64,000 nt of DNA from Ceratopteris richardii (GCA_020310875.1 CM035431.1:16662267-16726266); one strand, 5' to 3'; positions 1-12,338 are shown, counted from the stretch's first letter. Numbers and translations: made by a program. The notes: generated from the letters alone by a model not told the origin.

Positions 1-830
1 GACAATGTGCCTTCCAACGCACCCACGCCTCCATCCCCTTCTCCTGACTACTCTCCACCACCCTCTCCTCATCTGTTCTCAGCCTCTTCATCCCAACCAC
101 TTCCTGCTCTTCCTCCTCCGACTCCGATGTTTAATGAACTAGAATCTATGGGTCGCCTCCTGATTCAATTCTCTTAGCAGTTACCTCTTCAAATGAAGCT
201 GGCAACCAACAATATCCGATAGGATCTGCAAGGCAAAGTTGATTTGTTAGAGGTAGATATTGCTCCATTATAGGAAGAATCTAATGCGGTTAAAGCAGAG
301 AATCATGCCCTGCAGCTTCAGGTTCAACAAGTTCAAGATCAATTAGCAAAGAGGGACGCGTTGATCGCTCAAAGGGATACAAAAATCACTACTCTGAAGC
401 AGGATCTCACTGATAGGACAGATGCTATGACTGCGTTAGGACATGAACGCCATCGAACACGAGATGCTCTCAGTGTCTTAGAAGAAGCTTCTCAATCTCT
501 TGCAGCTAATGTGCTTAAAGCAGAAGCAGAGTTACATAATACCACTGAAAGATTGTTTCAACGAGATCAAGAGTTAACAGAGGAGCTTGCTAAGTATCTT
601 AGATTGAAGAAAGAACTTGAAGGTGTGCAGAAAGAGAGAGAAGCTTATTATAAAACAATGCAGTTTCAAACTGAAGAACTGGAACGCAGAGAAAAACAGT
701 TGGGATTTCAAGTAGAAAGATTATCGCAGATTGATGCTCAGATTGCAGATATGAAGCAACAGAGAGATGCTACATTAGCTAATGAATTTTATTTACAAGA
801 AGCATTTTTGTAGACACAGACCGATGCACT
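1..830 (+). pseudogene. Fragment of gypsy post-pol region, Pro/Ser-rich then coiled coil
   Basis: The first 170 bases encode a proline- and serine-rich stretch. From about 190 to 811 the frame encodes a long, highly charged heptad-like segment rich in Glu, Lys, Gln and Leu, a clear coiled coil with no other domain. The same order (Pro/Ser/Thr-rich stretch, then coiled coil) occurs downstream of pol in the giant gypsy element at 38,774-40,378, so this is read as a fragment of a related element. It is cut by the window edge and is broken. No host function is inferred. Confidence 0.5.
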
Positions 831-960
831 GATGAGTCAAGTGATTGCGGCAAGTTCAGTCAAAACAGACGCACAATTGGTTGAGCCAGACACATTGCAG
901 ATGATGCTGAATTCTGTGAAACAAAAAATCACCCAAACATTTAAGTTAGCCAGAACTATG

Positions 961-1031
961 TACATACAAGGCATAGTTGATGAGCCTTAGTTTTACTTTT
1001 CTTTGTGGGTTCGAGTCCACCGTGCGTGCCA
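961..1031 (+). other. tRNA-like sequence (decayed tRNA or tRNA-derived SINE head)
   Basis: The string GGTTCGAGTCC at 1008-1018 matches the internal pol III B-box consensus. About 40 bases upstream a segment resembling an A box and D arm has a GGC/GCC stem. The outer seven bases (961-967 and 1022-1028) can pair at six positions if wobble is allowed, and CCA follows. No convincing anticodon stem forms, so this is not called a working tRNA gene. It could be a SINE head or chance. Confidence 0.3.
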
Positions 1032-1143
1032 GTGTTAGGCCACCGAATGGGAATAATGTAATCTTATTTTTCATATATCGCATGCACCAAAAAGGTGTAG
1101 CGATTAGTTGTAACCTTTTATCCATTAATGAAAGGGCATTACA

Positions 1144-1686
1144 GTGATTCTCAGAGAGACGGGGTCGCCAGATTGTCTGTCGGGGAACCCTATGTTCCAT
1201 GCTCGCAGTAAGCACATTGAGGTGCATTATCATTATGTTAGGGACAGGTTCTCTGCTGGGGAGATGAGCTTGGCATATGTGCCCATGCAGGAGAACATTG
1301 CAGACCTTTTTACAATGGCTCTGCCTAGGGAGAAGTCTGAAGCTTTCCGCAAAGCTTTGGGCTTACTTCCTTTTGTGGATTGATTCCACATAGCTTGGCA
1401 CTTCCTTATACATTAGTGCCTGCTCCTTGTTCACCGCATCACTCCCAGGGGGGATTTGTTGATATATTTAGGTAGTGATGTGTGTGAACACTTTAGGACC
1501 TCCGGGGCACTTTTTTCCCTCTTTAGGAGGTTTTTTCCCCTAGCTTGTATATATGCTTATTGCCCTAACAGGCTACTTATCTTTGTACATTGTAGTGGTA
1601 ATACATTCATTATTGTGTGTTGTGCTCCAAGCTTCTTCTCCTTCCTTTTGTTGTTTGCGTGATTCCACAAACGTCTAACTCCAATA
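1144..1686 (+). mobile_element. Ty1/copia fragment (family C): RNase H end plus 3' LTR
   Basis: The plus-strand frame around 1185-1380 encodes the C-terminal part of a copia RNase H (FHARSKHIEVHYHYVRDRF, then a block resembling ADxFTKALPREK). It is followed by a G-rich polypurine tract and an LTR at 1457-1686. The LTR matches the one at 62,443-62,672, so both belong to the most frequent copia family in the window, called C here. The 5' part of the element is missing; it is a broken fossil. Confidence 0.8.
1457..1686 (+). repeat. Copia family C LTR (3')
   Basis: It starts TGTTGATATATTTAGG after a polypurine tract and ends in a block close to GTCTAACTCCAACA. It aligns along its length with the LTRs at 62,443-62,672 and, in reverse, 43,971-44,200. 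Confidence 0.8.
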
Positions 1687-2029
1687 GCCCATAGAGATCG
1701 GGGCATAGTCCGATTGTTTTTTATAAGAATAGTATTTTTCTTAGTTATTGAACCAGTTTGTGGAATATCGACAAAGGAATCATAGTTTAGATGAGCATAG
1801 TGTTTTTCATTACTCTAGTGGAGTAAGGGATGCCCAACGCAAGGCTTACTATTTATTGGTGTAAATGCTAGATAGGAAGCACATAGGCTAGTTGTCTACT
1901 TTTTTACCATCTAGTATTTCAGACACCCAACACACTCTACTCTTATTATTTGGAATCACGTATTTTGATTCCCAAGTTTATAGCTCCTTAAATATCATTG
2001 AGGAAAATGATCTTTAGAAGGGGGAGAGT
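1687..2029 (+). other. Unassigned segment ending in a polypurine tract
   Basis: No protein domain was recognised. The segment ends in AGAAGGGGGAGAG directly before a sequence starting TG, the arrangement expected at the 3' end of an LTR element. It is probably the tail of a gypsy-type element whose upstream part was lost or displaced by the copia fragment. Confidence 0.35.
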
Positions 2030-2665
2030 GTTATATTCCAAAGATGTACATGCCTGGAGGAATGAGGACTTCCTTTCTCGAGGGGTAGCCAAGGCCAAAA
2101 GCCAGAGACTTCATACGAGGTACCTACTCGTGATGGACAAATGAGTAGAGGGACCTTAGAGAGAACTCTAGATAGTGACTAGCCAAGGGCTATAAATAAT
2201 ATGGGAGGTAAGTCCAAGGTATGCCATTTTGCACTTATCACATAAGGCTCCCATGGGGCCTCTATAACTAGGAGCTCTTTAATTAGAAAGTGCCCAATTA
2301 GTGGAAGTGATTTTGAAAGAACCACTAGGAGAGAGTGCTATTGTGAAAAAAAAGGATTGATCAAAACTTATACAAGAGAGGAGATAAATCAAATTGAAAA
2401 AATTTGAAAAACTCTAGAGCTTAGAGAGCTCTTGGGACCCCAAGAGGATTACTTTTCTTTGAAAATGCCTTGGTGAGGTAATCGGGGGAAATATATTCTT
2501 TTTCAAGAGGATAATGGAATCACTTTAAGGCTTAGAATTATTGAGCTACATAACTCCTAGGATAGAGCTCTCATAGGGCCTTTGTGTTGAACCTCTAATT
2601 TTGCTAAGATTTTGTGTCTGAGTTTCTTGGTGGAATTTCTTGGTTGATTTATTTGAGGAAATTTT
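2030..2665 (+). repeat. Candidate gypsy LTR
   Basis: It begins TGTTATATTCC right after a polypurine tract and has a TATA box (TATAAATA, 2191-2198) about 160 bases in, as expected for a U3 promoter. The end is uncertain: near 2667 a primer-site-like TTTGG...GGGGGACCACC appears, similar in layout to the one at 46,467. No second copy was found in the window. Confidence 0.35.
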
Positions 2666-3539
2666 ATTTGGTTACCAAGGGGGACCACCGAAAGTCGGGC
2701 CAACCTTGGGGCTTGAAGACAAGAGCATAGAAAACTCCATACAGAGTTGCCACTAGGGCTAAAGGTCTTGAGAAGGGCTTCATAGGAGAGAATCTACCAA
2801 GATTTCTCGAAATACCACAATACTTAACCATTTGCACGTAAGCACTTTCTATTTCCACATAGGCCTTTTCATAAGAGATTTGGAGCTTCAATACTTGTGG
2901 TCCATAAAGTATCTAGGGCTCTTGCCCTATTTGAGAGCCTAACTACCTACCAAAGGAGATCCATTGAAGTTTCACATGCACAAGAATTATAAAGGTTAAA
3001 CTTGGATCCTTAATGCTTGTTCAAATAGATCCAATGCAAAAAGGATCCCTTTCTTTCTCTATAGGATTGATATCCAAAGAAGCCGCACTTAGTTACCTTG
3101 AGCCCACTAAGTGATATCACATTCTAAACATAAGAAAACATATCTTCATAATCAAGAAATAGCTCTTTGAGAGGCTTCAAGTAGACTTTTAAAGAGATCT
3201 CCCAGTCATATATGAGCTTATGCCCCCAAAGCATCACCTCCCATGACTCTTGGGATTACTTTGCCAATCCCAATACCTATGACTGAGATACTAACAGATT
3301 AGTTCCTATTAGTTCTTATAGTGAGTCCCTACATAGAGCTCTCAATCATCTTTCCACACACACTTGGATCTCCTTAATTTCTTAGAACTTGCACTCCAAA
3401 GCTCCATCCCAACCTATATAATAGACTCGACTTGGTGACTTAGCTCCATCCCAACATATAGAATAGACTCCACTTGGTGACTTATCTCTTGTTAGAGTGC
3501 AAGATTCTTGTGATATCACACATTTATCTCCCAAATACG
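2666..3539. other. About 0.9 kb with no recognised gene
   Basis: No domain, RNA gene or repeat was recognised on either strand. It lies between a candidate LTR and the chromovirus RT, so it may be the degraded gag region of that element. Confidence 0.4.
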
Positions 3540-4252
3540 TTTGGAATTTACTTGATTGACCATATAACTTCAAGAGGAGCACAATCACCCTTTGGACCAA
3601 TCTACAAAATATCCCTAGAGAAGCTTACAAAATTACGCAAGAATGTTGATGAGAATCTAGCCAAGGGGTTGATCAAATACTCAAAGTCTCCAACATGAGC
3701 CCCTATTCTATTTGTAAATAAGAAGGATGGGACTCTCCAAATGTGTCTAGACTATTGTGGGTTGAATAAACTCACTATAAAGAACATGTACCCTCTACCA
3801 CTCATATTAGAGCTCTTGGAGCACCTTGGAAAAGCAAAGTTCTTCATGAAGATTGACCTTCAAGGATCTTACAATCTTATGAGGATCAAAGAAGGAGACG
3901 AATGGAAGACAACATTTTGAACAAGATATGGTATTTCAAATATGTAGTTATGCCATTCAATCTCAAAAAGGCTCCAACCATCTTCCAGCATATTATGAAT
4001 GATATCTTTTGAGAGTATTTAGATGATTGTATGGTAATATACCTCGATGATATCTTGATATTGTCCAAAAATCTAGAGGATCACGAATGTCATGTAAAGA
4101 TAGTCTTAGCGAAACTAAGAGAAAAAGGATTATGTGAAAAATTAGAGAACTGGTCTTTCCATCCGACAAAGTTGAGTTTTTGGGGTACATTGTATCAGAG
4201 AAAGGAATCTTTATGCACCCTAAGAAGATCAAGACAATCCTTTATTTGAAAC
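3540..4252 (+). pseudogene. Chromovirus reverse transcriptase remnant
   Basis: It encodes the RT fingers and palm: a KKDGT-like block near 3,720, a region corresponding to TRYG...VMPF near 3,920-3,960, and the catalytic YLDDILI box at about 4,043-4,063. It belongs to the broken chromovirus and ends where the copia inserted. Confidence 0.75.
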
Positions 4253-4858
4253 TGTAGGAGAATAACAACATACGGAATAGACATGTCGACAGAGTTGAGA
4301 GAAAAACGCAGACAAAGATAGATGCAGACTAAGAGATATAGAACTCAAATTCTCAGATTGCTGAGCATAATGCAGTTACAATGATGGTGTTGTCCACCCG
4401 TGCGCTCCCACTGTGGAGCTTAGATGGCGATCTAAACAGACTCTAGATGAAGGGCTTACTAGTGCGCAATGCTATGTAAAGCTCAACCTGGGCCATGCTT
4501 ATATAGCTTTTACAAGGCGGTTCGGTATAGATAAATGTAGTTAGGAGATACAAAATATTTGGCAAAATATATGATCCGACAATATCTCCACGACCAAAAG
4601 TCCTACCGTCTTGGCCCTACGGGTCAGGGGGATAGGCCCCTGGGACCCCCAGAAGGGGGCAAACCGCCCTCTGCACTCCCGCCATTAAGGTTCTATGGGG
4701 AAACCACACAATGCCATAGGGCCTTTATTTTCACCTTAAATGGCAACCTAATGGCCTGGAAGTTTATGTCCTACCTAACCTAATGGCTAGGCTCACAAAG
4801 ATCATCTACAACCATCAACGATCACACATAGACCTCATCTAACTTGGAAGTTAGGGTT
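4253..4858 (-). repeat. Copia A LTR, left copy (shortened)
   Basis: It aligns with 7,643 to about 8,251. The outer roughly 110 bases of U3 found in the right copy are missing, so RNase H coding sequence runs directly into the LTR. Confidence 0.8.
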
Positions 4859-4895
4859 GTTGCTCTCTCCCAAGAGCCTTGATGAAGATGTCTGC

Positions 4896-6717
4896 TCAAT
4901 TTTCTTCAGTAGGGCAATAGGTTATCTCCACGACCCCATCCTCAATCAACTCACGCACATAGTGATACTGGATTTCTATGTGCTTGGTACGTGCATGGAA
5001 AATAGGATTTTTGGCAATGGGCATGCAACTTTCGTTGTCATACTTCAACTTTGTAGCCTCCTGTCCTTGTATTCCTATGTGCCATAGGATCCTCCTCAAC
5101 CATACTGCTTCACATGCTGCAATGCATGCAGCTTTGTACTCAGCTTCAGTAGAAGATAATGCTACAGTCGGTTGCTTCTTACTAATCCAAGAGAAAATCC
5201 TTGATCCTAAAGAAAAGCAATATCCAGAAACTGATTTTCTGGTATCAATATCTCCTACCCAATCTGAGTCACAGTATCCGACTAGAGATGATCCTTCTTC
5301 ATAAAGAATACCATAATTAGTGCTTCCTTTCACATACCTGAGTATCGCATGCTTGCCTTCCAATGAGTTTGGCAAGGCTTATTAGAGAACCTACTTACTA
5401 CTCCAACAACATAAGAGATGTCTGGTCTACTATTGCACAAGTAGATTAGACTTCCAACTAATTTCCTATATCTTCCAATATCCACTGGAGGTGAAGTACC
5501 TTCAATAGATAATTTTGTGTTGACCTCCATAGGTGTAGAAATTTCCTTGCAATCCTTCCATGTCGAATGCCTTAAATATTTGTTTTGCATACTTTTGCTG
5601 AGAGATGAAATTCTTCCCTAGTTCCTGCCAAACTTCAAAGACCTAAGCAATAATGCATTAAGCCCAAGTCTGTCATTTCAAATTCTGAACTCATGGCATC
5701 TCTTGTTTGTTGAAGAAGAGCATCATCATTTCCTGTAATCACAAGGTCATCTACATAGAGTACAAGCATAATTGTCTTCCCTCCTCTCTTTAGAACATAC
5801 AAGTTAGCATTAGAAGCACATCTTTTGAAACCTAGGTCCAAGAGATACTTATCTATCCATTGGTACCATGCTATAGGGTCTTGTTTTAGCCCATATAATG
5901 CCTTCTTCAGCTTACATTCCTTGTTCTCTGAATCGGGAGCCTCAAACCCTGGTGGCTGAGACACATCTACCTCTTCCTTGAGGTCTCCATTCAGGAATGC
6001 TGACTTGACATCCATGTGATAGACAGGCCAACACTTATGTACAGCCACAACTATTACTACTCGGATAGTAGTCATTCTTGCACTCTGGGCAAATGATTCA
6101 CAAAAGTCAATGCCTTCAACTTGTGAGTAGCCCTGTGCAACAAGTCTTGCTTTATACTTTTCTAGAGTACCATCAGCCTTGTTCTTTAACTTCCAGACCC
6201 ACTTGGTGCCAATGAATTTATGCTTAGGGGGTCGATCCACTAGCTCCCAAGTTCCATTCTTCATGATATTGTTGTATTCTGTTTGCATGGAAGCCCTCCA
6301 ATTCGGATCATGGAGTGCCTCTTCCACATTGGTTGGTTCATTTCCTTCTGCTTGAATGAGATCAACCATCAAGGCTGTGTTTACAATATGGGTGTTTGGC
6401 CGTCTCTGTTCCTCTATTCTCTATGATCGCCTCGGTCCATCTGCAACCTGTTCCAGTGACTGTGGGATGGGGTTTGCAGAATCATAGAGCTGCCTCATCC
6501 AACGTGGCAATGGCTTTTCCACTTGGGTGTCAGCAGGTTGGTGACTTTCAGACTCATCATATGAAGATGATGCTTCCTTCTCTTGTGTAGGAGGGATAGC
6601 TCTTGGGCCAGGTTCATAGTGGATTGCCCTTTCGCCTGATGATAAAGTGGAAGCTCTCTTTTCCTCCTCCACTACATGTGGCTTCTCCTCCTTGAACACC
6701 ACATCATGACTCACCAT
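4896..6717 (-). pseudogene. Copia A reverse transcriptase and RNase H
   Basis: From right to left: a linker (6,421-6,717); the copia RT with [29 protein letters not shown] and the catalytic [10 protein letters not shown] box (5,635-6,372); the RT thumb region (5,330-5,590); and RNase H with GYCDSDWVGDIDTRKSVSGY and FHARTKHIEIQYHYVRE (4,896-5,375). The order and wording are typical of Ty1/copia. A few breaks; inactive. Confidence 0.8.
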
Positions 6718-7115
6718 GATCTTCTTAGCCTCAGGGTCATAAAGCTTATAAGCCTTCTTATCTTTGCTGTACCCTAGGAAGATACATTTGATGCTTTTTG
6801 GTCATGAAGTAGGAAGATCCACCCAAGGCTTGTGTAGGCATTTTTCCGTAGGTCCTCCTCCATGAGTAAGGCATTGAATTCTTCAAAAGTTAGTGGTTGA
6901 GATCTGATTTGAGTGTTAAGAGCAGTTACCAAACCATCAAACTTAGGTGGACAGATTCAAAGACAACGTCGAGCTAGCTCCTCACTTGACTTTTGAACAC
7001 CTACTCCCACCATTTGATCTCATAGATTCTTTATGCGAGTAATAAACACCTTTGTAGTCTCCCCATTAGCAAAATGTTCTGCTGCAAGCTGATTCTCCAA
7101 GTTCTGAATCCGTGT

Positions 7116-7559
7116 CTAATTACGAGTTTCATATTGATTTCTTAATATGTTCCATGCTTCACATGCCTTCGTAGTATGCTGAATGAGATTCAGAGCACTA
7201 TCAAAAGTACTTGTAACAAGAGCACAGAGTGCATCTGCATTTCTACATTTCCAAGCACGTAGAAGATCAACATCAGGAGGAATCATTCGACAAGGATTAT
7301 TTGGATCAGGTCTTTCTTGGGGCTCATGATCAGTCCCAAGAATAGTCTTCAAAAGCTCATACGAATCAAGAATAGAAGTGATTTTGAACTTCCACAGGGT
7401 GTAGTTTGTACCATCAAGTTTACCTTCTGTGAAGGCTGGTGGCCATATCCGCAACGTTGGGGTGACGGACATCATTGCTTCTCTTGCTTGTGCACCACCT
7501 ACTCCTGTTGATGAACCACCTTGACCTCCAGTTGTAGATGTTGATGCACCGCTTGACAT
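7116..7559 (-). pseudogene. Copia A gag (N-terminal part)
   Basis: The 147-residue frame contains the LDGTNYTLWKFKI block and the downstream AWNILRNQYETRN block that mark the plant copia Gag. It opens with a Gly/Ser/Thr-rich leader. A zinc knuckle is not seen. It belongs to the broken element. Confidence 0.75.
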
Positions 7560-7642
7560 ATTCTCTCTTTTGTCATTTAGACCTCTACAACCTTTGCATT
7601 TCTACTTCTGCACCACTCAGAGCCTCCTGAGCTCTGATACCA

Positions 7643-8364
7643 TGTAAGAAAATAATAGCACAGCGGAATAGACCTGTAGATAGAGTTGAGAGAAAAATGC
7701 AGACAAAGATAGATGCAGACTGAGAGATAGAGAACTCAAATTCTCAGATTGCCGAGCGCAATGCAGTTACAATGATAGTGTTGTCCACCTGTGCTCTCAC
7801 ATTGTGGAGCTTAGATGGAGATCTAGACAGACTCTAGATGAAGGGCTTACTAGTCCGCAATGCTATGTAAAGCTCAACCTGGGCCGTGCTTATATAGCTT
7901 TTACAAGGCGGGTTGATATAGATAAACGTAGTTGCGAGATACAAAATAGTCAGTAAAATATATGATCCGACAATATCTCCATGACTAGAAGTCCTACCGT
8001 CTCGGCCCTACGGGTCAGGGGGATAGGCCTCCCGGACCCTACAGAAGGGGGCAAGCCCCCCTCTGCACTCCCCCCATTAAGGTTATATGGGGAAAACGCG
8101 CGATGCCACAGGGCCTTTATTTTCACCTTAAATGGCAACCTAATGGCCTGAAAGTTTATGCCCTACCTAACCTAATGGTTAGGCTCACAAAGATCATCTA
8201 CAACCATCAACCGTCACACATAGACCTCATCTAACTTGGAAGTTAGGGTTCCACAAATGTCCGAGTTCTCATAATGGCTTCTCCTCATACTGGGGGCCTT
8301 ACAACTTAGAGCACCATGGATCATTTGTGGTCACATGAGGGTGGAGTATTGAGCATATCTAACA
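7643..8364 (-). repeat. Copia A LTR, right copy (5' LTR)
   Basis: Read on the minus strand it starts TGTTAGATATG and ends CTTACA beside the primer-binding site at 7,630-7,642. The target duplication GAAAC follows at 8,365. Confidence 0.8.
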
Positions 8365-8900
8365 GAAACCACATTCATGTGTTTGAGATGTACAATATTT
8401 TCTAGGGTTTTCTAATTTTTACAGGACATTCATCAGGGATTACTCCAAGATAGTGACAACTCTTACCAAGATTATAGGAAATGCAAAGTTCTCATGGAAT
8501 AAAGATATAGAGAAAGCATTTCAGACCTTGAAATCATCATTCACTACTCTAGTTCACCCTAATTCTACCAAGCCTTTTTTCCTAGAGACAAATGCATCAG
8601 ACTTTTCCTTGGGGGCAATCCTATCCCTAAATGGGGATGATGGACACCTACATCTAGTTGCATATTATTCAAGGAAATTGTCTCCTCCAGAGATTAATTA
8701 TGAAATCCATGATAAATAACTTCTTAGGATAGTGGATGCATTTGATACTTGGTGTCACCATCTAGAAGGAGAAGCTCATAAAGTTATTAAGTACATATCA
8801 TAAAGAATTTAGAGTAATTGATGACCACCTACATCATCAATAGAAGGCAATATCAATGGAGTAACTTTCTATCTAGGTTAGATTTTGTCCTCACGTATTG
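8365..8900 (+). pseudogene. Chromovirus RT end and RNase H remnant
   Basis: It resumes with the FLGFxNFYRxFI block that follows RT in gypsy pol, then an RNase H of the form ETNASDFSLGAILS...YYSRKLSPPEINYEIHDK. This is the second half of the copy interrupted at 4,252. Broken. Confidence 0.7.
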
Positions 8901-9149
8901 TTTAGGAGATCAAAAATGTTAGTCACATTCCTAGTCAAAAAGGTCTTACCTTGCACCAAAGAAAGGTGGAGGTTTTTTTATCAACAAGAGAGTGTATTAC
9001 TCAAGCTTGAATATCTCCAGTTAGTAGCCATCTCTTCAAACCATCAAGAAGATTCAGCCTTGACCCATTTGATTTGTGAGACTCTATCACATGATGAATT
9101 GTTTTGTAATGTCAAGAAAAAAAATTCAAGAAGGGAAAGTTCATGAAGT

Positions 9150-10220
9150 AAATGAGTTCCAAGAAAATGATGGGTTACTATTCTATAAGAATATATTGTA
9201 TATCCCTCTAAGAAAGCCCAGGTTGGAAGTACTTCAACAACATCATGATAACCTTGCAATATAAAATTTTGGAGTGAATAAAACAATAGAACTCACATCA
9301 AGGGATTTTTGGTGGCCTCAAATGTGGAAGGAAGTCAAAGAATATATCCAAATCTATGACGTGTGCAATAGATCTAAGGTATTGTGACATAAACTTCATG
9401 GTCTCTTGCAAACTTTACCTATTAGAGAAAGGGCATGGTTTTCGTTATCTATGGATTTCATCATCTACCAAGTTCAGATAAGTATGATGCCATTCTTGTT
9501 GTAGTGTAAAGATTTACAAAGATGGCACACTTCATTCCAAGTACCAAGGCAATCATAGTTGCAACCACTGCTAGACTTTTTTTTAGATACATCTTTAGGC
9601 TTCATGGATTGTCTAATGATATTGTCAATGATCAAGATCCACAATTCATATCCAGCTTTTGGAATAGTCTTTGCAAGCTCCTTGGTGTTCAAATCAAATT
9701 GTGTACGGGCAATCATCCACAAACTGATGGACAAAAAAAACACGTAAATCAAGTCCTAGAATAGTATGTTCATTGCACCATCGACTTTCATCAAAATGAT
9801 TGGTTTGAGCTTTTACCCTTTGCGGAGTTTTCTTACAACAACACTGTTCATACATCTACCAAGCATACTCCCTTCTTTGCAAATTATACAACACCCAACG
9901 ATGGATATACAACTCTCAAATCATGTGAAGAACCTAGTTGCCAAAGATAAGGTGCAATAACTCATGGATATTCACAAATAACATAAAGAAGAGATCCATA
10001 GAGCTCATGAACAATATAAGTATTATGCATATTAGCATCATATTTAAAATCCATCCTATCACATTAGGGATAAAGTGTGGTTACTCAAAAATAATTCGTA
10101 GACTTCAAGGACTTATGCAAAGCTCCACCATCAGAGATTTGGTCCATTCACCATCTTGGCCAAGATTAATCTAGTCACTTTCAAGATCCAATTACCAAGT
10201 ATCATAAGAAAACATCAAGT
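9150..10220 (+). pseudogene. Chromovirus integrase remnant
   Basis: A zinc-binding HHCC-like stretch near 9,230-9,380 is followed by a core with NDQDPQFIS and HPQTDGQ blocks at 9,522-9,764, then a degraded C-terminal part. The last recognisable words, near 10,150-10,220, correspond to the post-integrase region that carries the chromodomain in this lineage, but a chromodomain itself is not convincing. Broken. Confidence 0.65.
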
Positions 10221-10749
10221 TTTCCAAGTGAAGAAGAGGAGCGAGAGTTGATCAACTTGCTAAGAGAGTATCAACACGTATTCACTTGGAATTACAAAGA
10301 CTTGGAAGGGGTGGATCTAGAGATATGTTTCCATAGGATCCCCATGACTTTAGAAGCCAAGCCAATGAAATAGAAGCTTTACACATACAATGATAATTTT
10401 TCAAAAAAAATAAAAGAAGAAATAGATAGGCAGATAGAAGTTGGATATATCTACAACATTGAGCATATAGAATAGGTATCACCCATTATTTTAGTCCCAA
10501 GAAGAATGGAAAATTACATGTGTGAATTAACTTGAAGAAAGTCAATGATTCCACTATTCAAGTTAGTTATTTGTTTCCTATCACTGAACATCTATTGGAA
10601 TGTATAGCATGCAAGGACGTTTATAGTTTCCTTGATGGATTCTCAGGGTACAATCAAGTAGCCATAGCCCTAGAGGATCAATACAAGATGTCTTTTGTCA
10701 CTGAATGGAGTATCTTTGCATTCTATGTGATGTCCTTTGGGCTCACCAA
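10220..10749 (+). pseudogene. Tat-like gypsy RT fragment, left half
   Basis: It aligns with the start of RT in the giant gypsy pol (about 33,060-33,580), including REYxxVFxWxYKDLxGVDxxIC, the YTYNDN block and FLDGFSGYNQVAI. It stops at 10,749 where copia C1 inserted and resumes at 44,201. It is a cut-out fragment of an older copy of the giant element's family, broken several times. Confidence 0.75.
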
Positions 10750-10932
10750 TGTTGAAGCTAGACATCTGCGAAAGCACACAAACACAAGGAAGAAGAAGCT
10801 TGGAGCACAACACACAATACTGAATGTATTACACATATATACAAGTCGGGGGACAAAACCCCCTAAAGAGGGAAAAAAGTGCCCCAACAATCCTACTGTG
10901 TTCACACACATCACCACCTAAATATATTAGCA
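10750..10932 (-). repeat. Copia C1 3' LTR
   Basis: It matches the family C LTR in reverse orientation but is shorter (183 against 230 bp). The left flank is ACCAA. Confidence 0.8.
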
Positions 10933-11005
10933 AATGCCCCCTGGGAGTGATGCAGTGAACAAGGATCTGGCACTCATGTATAAGGAAGTGCCAAGCTATG
11001 TGGAA

Positions 11006-11330
11006 TCAATCCACAAAAGGAAGTAAGCCCAAAGCTTTGCGAAAGGCTTCAAACTTCTCCCTAGGGAGAGCCTTCATGAAACAGTCTACAATGTTCTCCT
11101 GCCTAGGCACATATGCCAATATGATCTCTCCCATAGGGAACCTCTCCCTGACATAATGATAATGCACCTCAATGTGCTCAGTGGGAGCATGGAACATAGC
11201 ATTCCTTGCAACTGCCAATGCACTCTAACTATCAGTGAAGATGGTGGTGGAAGAAGACTGACCAACATCCAAATCAGCCATAAGGCATCTGAGCCACACA
11301 CACTCAACATTCACTGTGAAAGCTTCCCTA
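11006..11330 (-). pseudogene. Copia C1 RNase H end
   Basis: The minus-strand frame encodes TDSQSALAVARNAMFHA, EHIEVHYHYVRERF and the terminal ALPREKFEAFRKALGLLPFVD. The last words are identical in type to those at 1,330-1,383. It is the continuation of the RNase H that stops at 17,885. Confidence 0.75.
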
Positions 11331-11335
11331 TACTC

Positions 11336-11715
11336 TGTTGAGATACCAAGCTCAACATGTGATGATCCAGGATGACACATATCACTTTTTCATTTCTCTG
11401 ACATGTATAGTGGCCATGCTGGTATATGCCAGAGACACTTCATTGAGCTTTATTAGATTTATCCACTGAGAGTGATGGCACATTTGTTTCTTGCCATCTC
11501 ACTCATTCGTGAACATTAGGTTTTTCCTTATGTACTAGTCTTTATATATTGAAGTAGTTAAATTCTTGTTTTTAGGTCATTCTTGTACATTCCTTTTTAT
11601 GTAATAGAAGAAGAAGAAGAAGATCATTCTTCCTTGCCTCAATCTCAGTGTGTGCTTCTCTTTGATTGTGAGAGTGTGTGTCTAAGCTCTCTTCCTTATC
11701 TCCTTCCTCATGACA
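11336..11715 (+). repeat. Copia B LTR (5')
   Basis: It starts TGTTGAGATACC and ends CCTCATGACA directly before the primer site. It aligns over its whole 380 bp with 45,204-45,583. An (AAG)n tract sits near 11,608-11,622. Confidence 0.85.
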
Positions 11716-12338
11716 TGGTATCAGAGCTAGTCTGGCTGTAGAGAGCTGGTGGACAAGGCTGACGATGCAGAGTATGTGAGAAGTCATGGAGAAAGTGCGA
11801 TTCACAAACGACCTCAGATTACGATGAAAATTGGCATGAAGGTAGAACATCTCAAAATATTTTCAAAAGTTACCTCTTTAGGGTCACTTGTTTTTGTCAA
11901 ATCAGCATTTCAGAGCCATCTCAACCTCTATTTTGATCCCAAAAGGTGGGGCCCATAGAAAAACCTGGTCAATTTGCAAAATTGTAACTTGCGTCCTGTT
12001 TGGCAACACTCATATATTCTAGATCCAAAATTTTAAGGCGATATCATGTACTGTTGATACACGAAAATTGTGTTTCTTTTAATCGAACTACGAACTAGTT
12101 AAGAGCATATGAGGAATGGAATCAAGGAGCACAAAAGGTAATGTATTGAGTATCTGTTAGCATACAGGATAGCATGATTGGGCAGGTATAGGATGCCAAG
12201 ACTCGGAAAGAGGAATAGTTTGGTCACATTGTATGAGACCAATACAAAGGCACAGAAATTGCAACTCAAGAATGAGCTGCATACATTGGAGAAGAAGGGT
12301 ATGTTGGTAAGTGACTACACCTTGAAAATCAAAAGCAT

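Larger units (their letters stand above)
4253..8364 (-). mobile_element. Ty1/copia element A, internally shortened
   Basis: The insertion is flanked by GAAAC at 4,248-4,252 and 8,365-8,369. In minus orientation it has a 5' LTR (7,643-8,364), an initiator-Met type primer site just inside it (TGGTATCAGAGCTC), gag, RT and RNase H, and a shortened second LTR (4,253 to about 4,858). The zinc knuckle, protease and most of integrase are absent, giving 4.1 kb instead of about 5 kb or more. Where both LTRs can be compared they differ at roughly 8-9% of positions, so it is older than the giant gypsy. Broken. Confidence 0.85.
3540..10220 (+). mobile_element. Decayed chromovirus-type Ty3/gypsy element, split by a copia
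   Basis: The two halves, 3,540-4,252 and 8,365-10,220, carry RT, then RNase H and integrase, in the order of a gypsy pol gene. They are separated by the copia at 4,253-8,364, which is bounded by GAAAC on both sides. The RT wording (FxNKKDGTLxMCxDYxxLNKLT, YLDDILI) is typical of plant chromoviruses. Gag and both LTRs are not secure. The element is broken many times and is clearly old. Near 10,220 it passes without a recognisable LTR into another gypsy fragment. Confidence 0.75.

Noticed and set aside
961-1031. Functional tRNA gene
   Set aside because: No anticodon stem and no credible anticodon loop.
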